From Streptomyces griseoviridis (GTDB lineage: Bacteria; Actinomycetota; Actinomycetes; Streptomycetales; Streptomycetaceae), in assembly GCA_014649155.1 (NCBI GenBank), contig BMSM01000008.1, positions 240,922-304,921 on the forward strand: a stretch of DNA of 64,000 nucleotides. Reading direction: 5' to 3'. The first letter of the stretch is position 1; each line of letters starts with the position of its first letter. Positions 61,672-64,000 of the stretch are shown here, piece after piece. The position numbers were made by a program, and so were the translations under genes. The notes below the pieces were generated by a model that saw only the letters and a program-made list of their open reading frames with translations, was not told where the DNA came from and ran no database searches.

Positions 61672-63121
61672 CCGACCGGGTCACGCCCGCGATCACCGTG
61701 GAGGCCAGGAGCCAGCCCATGAGGACGAGGGCGTACGAGAGCCACTGGTACGGGCCCTCGGGGGCGAACGCCGTCTCCTGGCCGAAGGAGATGATCGGCA
61801 GCAGCAGGTCGAGGGTGTAGAAGACCGGGCTGAAGTCCGGCGCCTCGCCGGGTTTGAGCGCCGGCGGAGGGGCCAGGGCGTAGACGACGGAGCCGGCCGC
61901 GAGCAGCGACAGCAGCCAGGCGCCGGCCCGCAGCGGACGGAAGCCGTAGCCCACGGCGGCGTCCTGGAGCCGGCCCCACACCCGGCCGTACCAGGGCAGC
62001 GTGCGGCGGTGCCGGCGCAGCTTGGCGAGCTGCACGCGCCGGGCCGCGTCGTCGTCGCCGTTGCGCCGGTAGGCGGCCGTCAACTGCTCGTAGGAGTACG
62101 GCACATAACCGTCGCCGTCGCGTTCCAGCATCTGCAGGCGGCGCTCGGCGGGGTGCTGCGGGACCAGCGCCCCGTAGGTGAGGTCGTTGAGGTACACCTC
62201 GTCCGGCACGAGGTCCGGGTCGAGGCTGAGGCTGTCGATCCGGGCCCGGCGCAGCCGCAGCGCGCCCTCGATCCGGCCGTCGCCGAACAGCCACAGCTCG
62301 CCGATGACACAGCTCGTGGCCCGTAGCGCGATGCCGCCGGGGCAGGACAGGCGGGCGTGGGTGAGTTCGAGGGTGCCGGGGACCCGGGCACCGCGGAAGT
62401 CCAGCGTCCCCCGGGCGTCCAGGCAGCCGGCCGTCACACTCGACCCGACGACGAGAGACTGCGCGTCCAGGGCGGTGCGGCCGGGCGCGTCGAGCACGGC
62501 GTCCTTCAGATGGACCGTGCCGGTGACCGAGGCGCCGGTCAGCCGGACCGGGCCGCGGGCACGCAGCCCCGGCGCCCACAGGTCGGCGCCCAGGGCGGCC
62601 TGGTTCAGCTGGAGCACCGGCCCCTCGGCGTCCGGCGCGTCGATCCGCGCGCCCTCCAGGTAGAGGCTCCCGGTGACCTCCGCCCCGGCCAGCCGGACCA
62701 GGCCGGTGAAGCGGGCCCGGGTCATGCGCAGCACGCCGTCGACGCGCACGGCGTGCGCGATCAGCCCCGGCAGCACCGACTCGCTCAGGTTGATCTCCCA
62801 CAGCCGGGCGGCGTAGAGGCGGGGAACCTCTTCGAACCAGCAGTTCTTCAGCCGCACCGCCAGCTCGACCGTCGCGTACTGGAGGTGCAGGCCGCCGGTG
62901 ATCCGGGCGCCGGAGAGGTCGAGGGACGGTATCTCGCCACTCGCGCGGGGGCCGTCCAGCAGCAGCGTGCGCAGCACCCGGGCCCGCACGGTCCGCTCCG
63001 GCCCCCAGGCGGCGCCGTCGGCGGGGTCGTCGTCGGGGCCGGTGCGGAAGTCGACGTAGTCGCCCCGGGCGAAGGCCCGCCATATCCGCGCCTCGGCCGG
63101 CGTCAGTTCGTCGATCTCCAT
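61658..63121 (-). CDS. Membrane protein with beta-helical repeats
   Basis: A 487-residue protein. Residues 60-330 hold degenerate pentapeptide-like or right-handed beta-helix repeats (SLDLSGARITGGLHLQYATV, ARFTGLVRLAGAEVTGSLYL, TLDFRGARVPGTLEL). The C-terminus has three hydrophobic segments (GAWLLSLLAAGSVVYALAP, FYTLDLLLPIISFG, SYALVLMGWLLASTVIAG). Similar Streptomyces proteins are labelled membrane-associated oxidoreductase without clear basis; no redox motif is visible. The function is unknown. The repeats face the cytoplasm by the positive-inside rule. Confidence 0.78.
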   Translation of the reverse strand: MEIDELTPAEARIWRAFARGDYVDFRTGPDDDPADGAAWGPERTVRARVLRTLLLDGPRASGEIPSLDLSGARITGGLHLQYATVELAVRLKNCWFEEVPRLYAARLWEINLSESVLPGLIAHAVRVDGVLRMTRARFTGLVRLAGAEVTGSLYLEGARIDAPDAEGPVLQLNQAALGADLWAPGLRARGPVRLTGASVTGTVHLKDAVLDAPGRTALDAQSLVVGSSVTAGCLDARGTLDFRGARVPGTLELTHARLSCPGGIALRATSCVIGELWLFGDGRIEGALRLRRARIDSLSLDPDLVPDEVYLNDLTYGALVPQHPAERRLQMLERDGDGYVPYSYEQLTAAYRRNGDDDAARRVQLAKLRRHRRTLPWYGRVWGRLQDAAVGYGFRPLRAGAWLLSLLAAGSVVYALAPPPALKPGEAPDFSPVFYTLDLLLPIISFGQETAFAPEGPYQWLSYALVLMGWLLASTVIAGVTRSVSRP

Positions 63122-63139
63122 CAGCGGGGACTCTGACGC

Positions 63140-63174
63140 GGCGGCCGGGGCCTGTCAACCAGGCCCCGGCCGCC
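63140..63174. terminator. 15-bp perfect hairpin terminator
   Basis: GGCGGCCGGGGCCTG (63140-63154) is fully complementary to 63160-63174 around TCAAC. It lies between two minus-strand genes, 6 bases after the phosphatase stop, and so ends that transcript. Confidence 0.85.
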
Positions 63175-63180
63175 GGGCGT

Positions 63181-63765
63181 TCACGGACGCGTGTTCCACT
63201 CCGCGACCACCGGGTGCCCGTGCTCGGTCGACAGGCGGCTCAGCGTGCCGGTGGCGAGCTGGAACAGCCGGCCCTCGGACGGGGGCAGCCCGAGCCGGCG
63301 GGCGGTCACCACCCGCAGGAAGTGGCCGTGCGCCACCAGCACCACGTCCCCGTCGGGCAGCGCGGCCTCGACCCGGGACAGCACCCGGTCGGCGCGCCGG
63401 CCGGCCTGCTCGGGCGACTCGCCGGGGCTCTCCGCACCGGGCGGCGCCCCGTCGGTCCACAGGTCCCAGCCGGGCCGTACCCGGTGGATGTCGACGCTGG
63501 TGACGCCCTCGTAGCCGCCGTAGTCCCATTCCCGCAGGTCGGCGTCGGGCACCGCGCCGACCAGTCCGGCCAGTTCGGCGGTGCGCACGGCCCGGCCGAG
63601 CGGGCTGGTGAGCACCAGTGCGAACGGCCGCCCGGACAGCAGCGGGGCCAGGGACTTGGCCTGCTCCTCACCGTGCGGGGTGAGGGGCAGGTCGGTGTGG
63701 CTGGTGTGCTGTCCGGACCGGCTCCACTCGGTCTCGCCATGGCGGACCAGCAGCAGATCTCCCAC
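63181..63765 (-). CDS. Histidine phosphatase (phosphoglycerate mutase-like) family
   Basis: A 194-residue protein from GTG 63765. The catalytic RHG is in LLLVRHGETEWSRSGQHTS, DLPLTPHGEEQAKSL follows, and LVAHGHFLRVVTARRL holds the second His. The length and motifs fit broad-specificity phosphatases of the MSMEG_4193 / GpmB-like group. It lies six bases after the 6-phosphogluconate dehydrogenase stop, so the two are probably co-transcribed, which suggests a sugar phosphate substrate. Confidence 0.88.
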   Translation of the reverse strand: MGDLLLVRHGETEWSRSGQHTSHTDLPLTPHGEEQAKSLAPLLSGRPFALVLTSPLGRAVRTAELAGLVGAVPDADLREWDYGGYEGVTSVDIHRVRPGWDLWTDGAPPGAESPGESPEQAGRRADRVLSRVEAALPDGDVVLVAHGHFLRVVTARRLGLPPSEGRLFQLATGTLSRLSTEHGHPVVAEWNTRP

Positions 63766-63771
63766 CGCGGA

Positions 63772-64000
63772 CTACTTGGAGGACTCGACGGCGTGGCCGC
63801 CGAACTGGTTGCGCAGCGCGGCGATCATCTTCATCTGCGGGGAGTCGTCCTGCCGGGAGGAGAACCGGGCGAAGAGGGACGCGGTGATCGCGGGCAGCGG
63901 CACGGCGTTGTCGATGGCGGCCTCCACCGTCCAGCGGCCTTCGCCGGAGTCGGCGGCCCGGCCGCGGAGCTTCTCCAGGTGCGGGTCGTCGTCCAGGGCG
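63772..64000 (-). CDS. gnd: 6-Phosphogluconate dehydrogenase, C-terminal end (partial)
   Basis: The last 75 codons of a gene that continues past the window end. The translation reads LDDDPHLEKLRGRAADSGEG, then RWTVEAAIDNAVPLPAITAS and LFARFSSRQDDSPQMKMIAA. These segments match the C-terminal domain of decarboxylating 6-phosphogluconate dehydrogenase (YqeC/short actinobacterial form, which ends soon after this). It oxidises 6-phosphogluconate to ribulose 5-phosphate. The stop TAG is at 63774-63772. Confidence 0.88.
   Translation of the reverse strand, partial: ALDDDPHLEKLRGRAADSGEGRWTVEAAIDNAVPLPAITASLFARFSSRQDDSPQMKMIAALRNQFGGHAVESSK

Noticed and set aside
61658..63121. Membrane-associated oxidoreductase label
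   Set aside because: No nucleotide, flavin, heme or Fe-S motif is visible; only beta-helical repeats and three membrane segments.

Overview
The window is Streptomyces-type chromosomal DNA. It has very high GC with strong third-position bias, frequent GTG starts in GTGA/ATGA stop-start overlaps, XRE(DUF5753)-DUF397 regulator pairs, Tat and lipoprotein exporters, and terminators made of GC hairpins without a T tract. Positions 1 to about 31.4 kb are accessory (defence and small islands). From about 31.4 kb to the end are ordinary metabolic, transport and regulatory genes.

1-25.5 kb is a defence island. After a frameshifted XRE gene and its DUF397 partner comes a minus-strand operon (11025-1203). 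It encodes an SNF2-type helicase with a C-terminal DUF3883 domain, a DUF1156 DNA methyltransferase and a DUF499 ATPase with an N-terminal Swt1-type HEPN domain, which is the helicase-methylase-ATPase (Hma-type) anti-phage layout. Next is a divergent eight-gene block. The plus arm (16316-25510) is a Cas4/AddB-like Fe-S PD-(D/E)XK nuclease, a Zn-finger REase, a DinG-like Fe-S helicase and a pPIWI-RE Argonaute-like protein. The minus arm (16179-11220) is a coiled-coil/winged-helix protein, a second Cas4-like protein whose nuclease motif looks degenerate, an unrecognised 505-residue protein and an SF1 helicase. The pPIWI-RE, REase and DinG trio is known. Its coupling to a fourth nuclease gene and its pairing with the minus arm is the most interesting possibility here.

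25.5-31.4 kb is a small island. It lies between two similar CACCA-plus-terminator sequences, one following a truncated tRNA 3' end, and starts with a recombinase HTH remnant. Its minus-strand genes run from a 69-residue protein, DUF6879 and an XRE regulator into a possible RiPP-like operon: small proteins, a 45-residue peptide, a JmjC/cupin oxygenase, an aldo/keto reductase and an APH-like kinase.

31.4-41.7 kb holds a PPOX protein, a methyltransferase and a beta-1,3-glucan (laminarin) locus: a secreted GH55-like beta-helix protein divergent from a sugar ABC transporter (lipoprotein plus two permeases), a GH1 beta-glucosidase and a secreted two-F5/8C-GH16 glucanase. A CebR-box-like palindrome lies between the divergent arms.

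41.7-54.9 kb holds LysR/DoxX, a DUF574-type methyltransferase, an intact XRE-DUF397 pair, an aldo/keto reductase divergent from a TetR gene with two operator-like repeats, a GNAT, a transporter set (family-5 lipoprotein, fused Dpp-type permease, MFS exporter) behind a Zur-like palindrome, a decayed CDP-alcohol phosphotransferase/ribA pair, a serine hydrolase and an F420-type PPOX.

54.9-64 kb holds a GT-B-like protein, a quinate/shikimate catabolic locus (MHS transporter, TetR, shikimate dehydrogenase, 3-dehydroshikimate dehydratase/VOC fusion), a beta-helical membrane protein, a histidine phosphatase and the 3' end of 6-phosphogluconate dehydrogenase.
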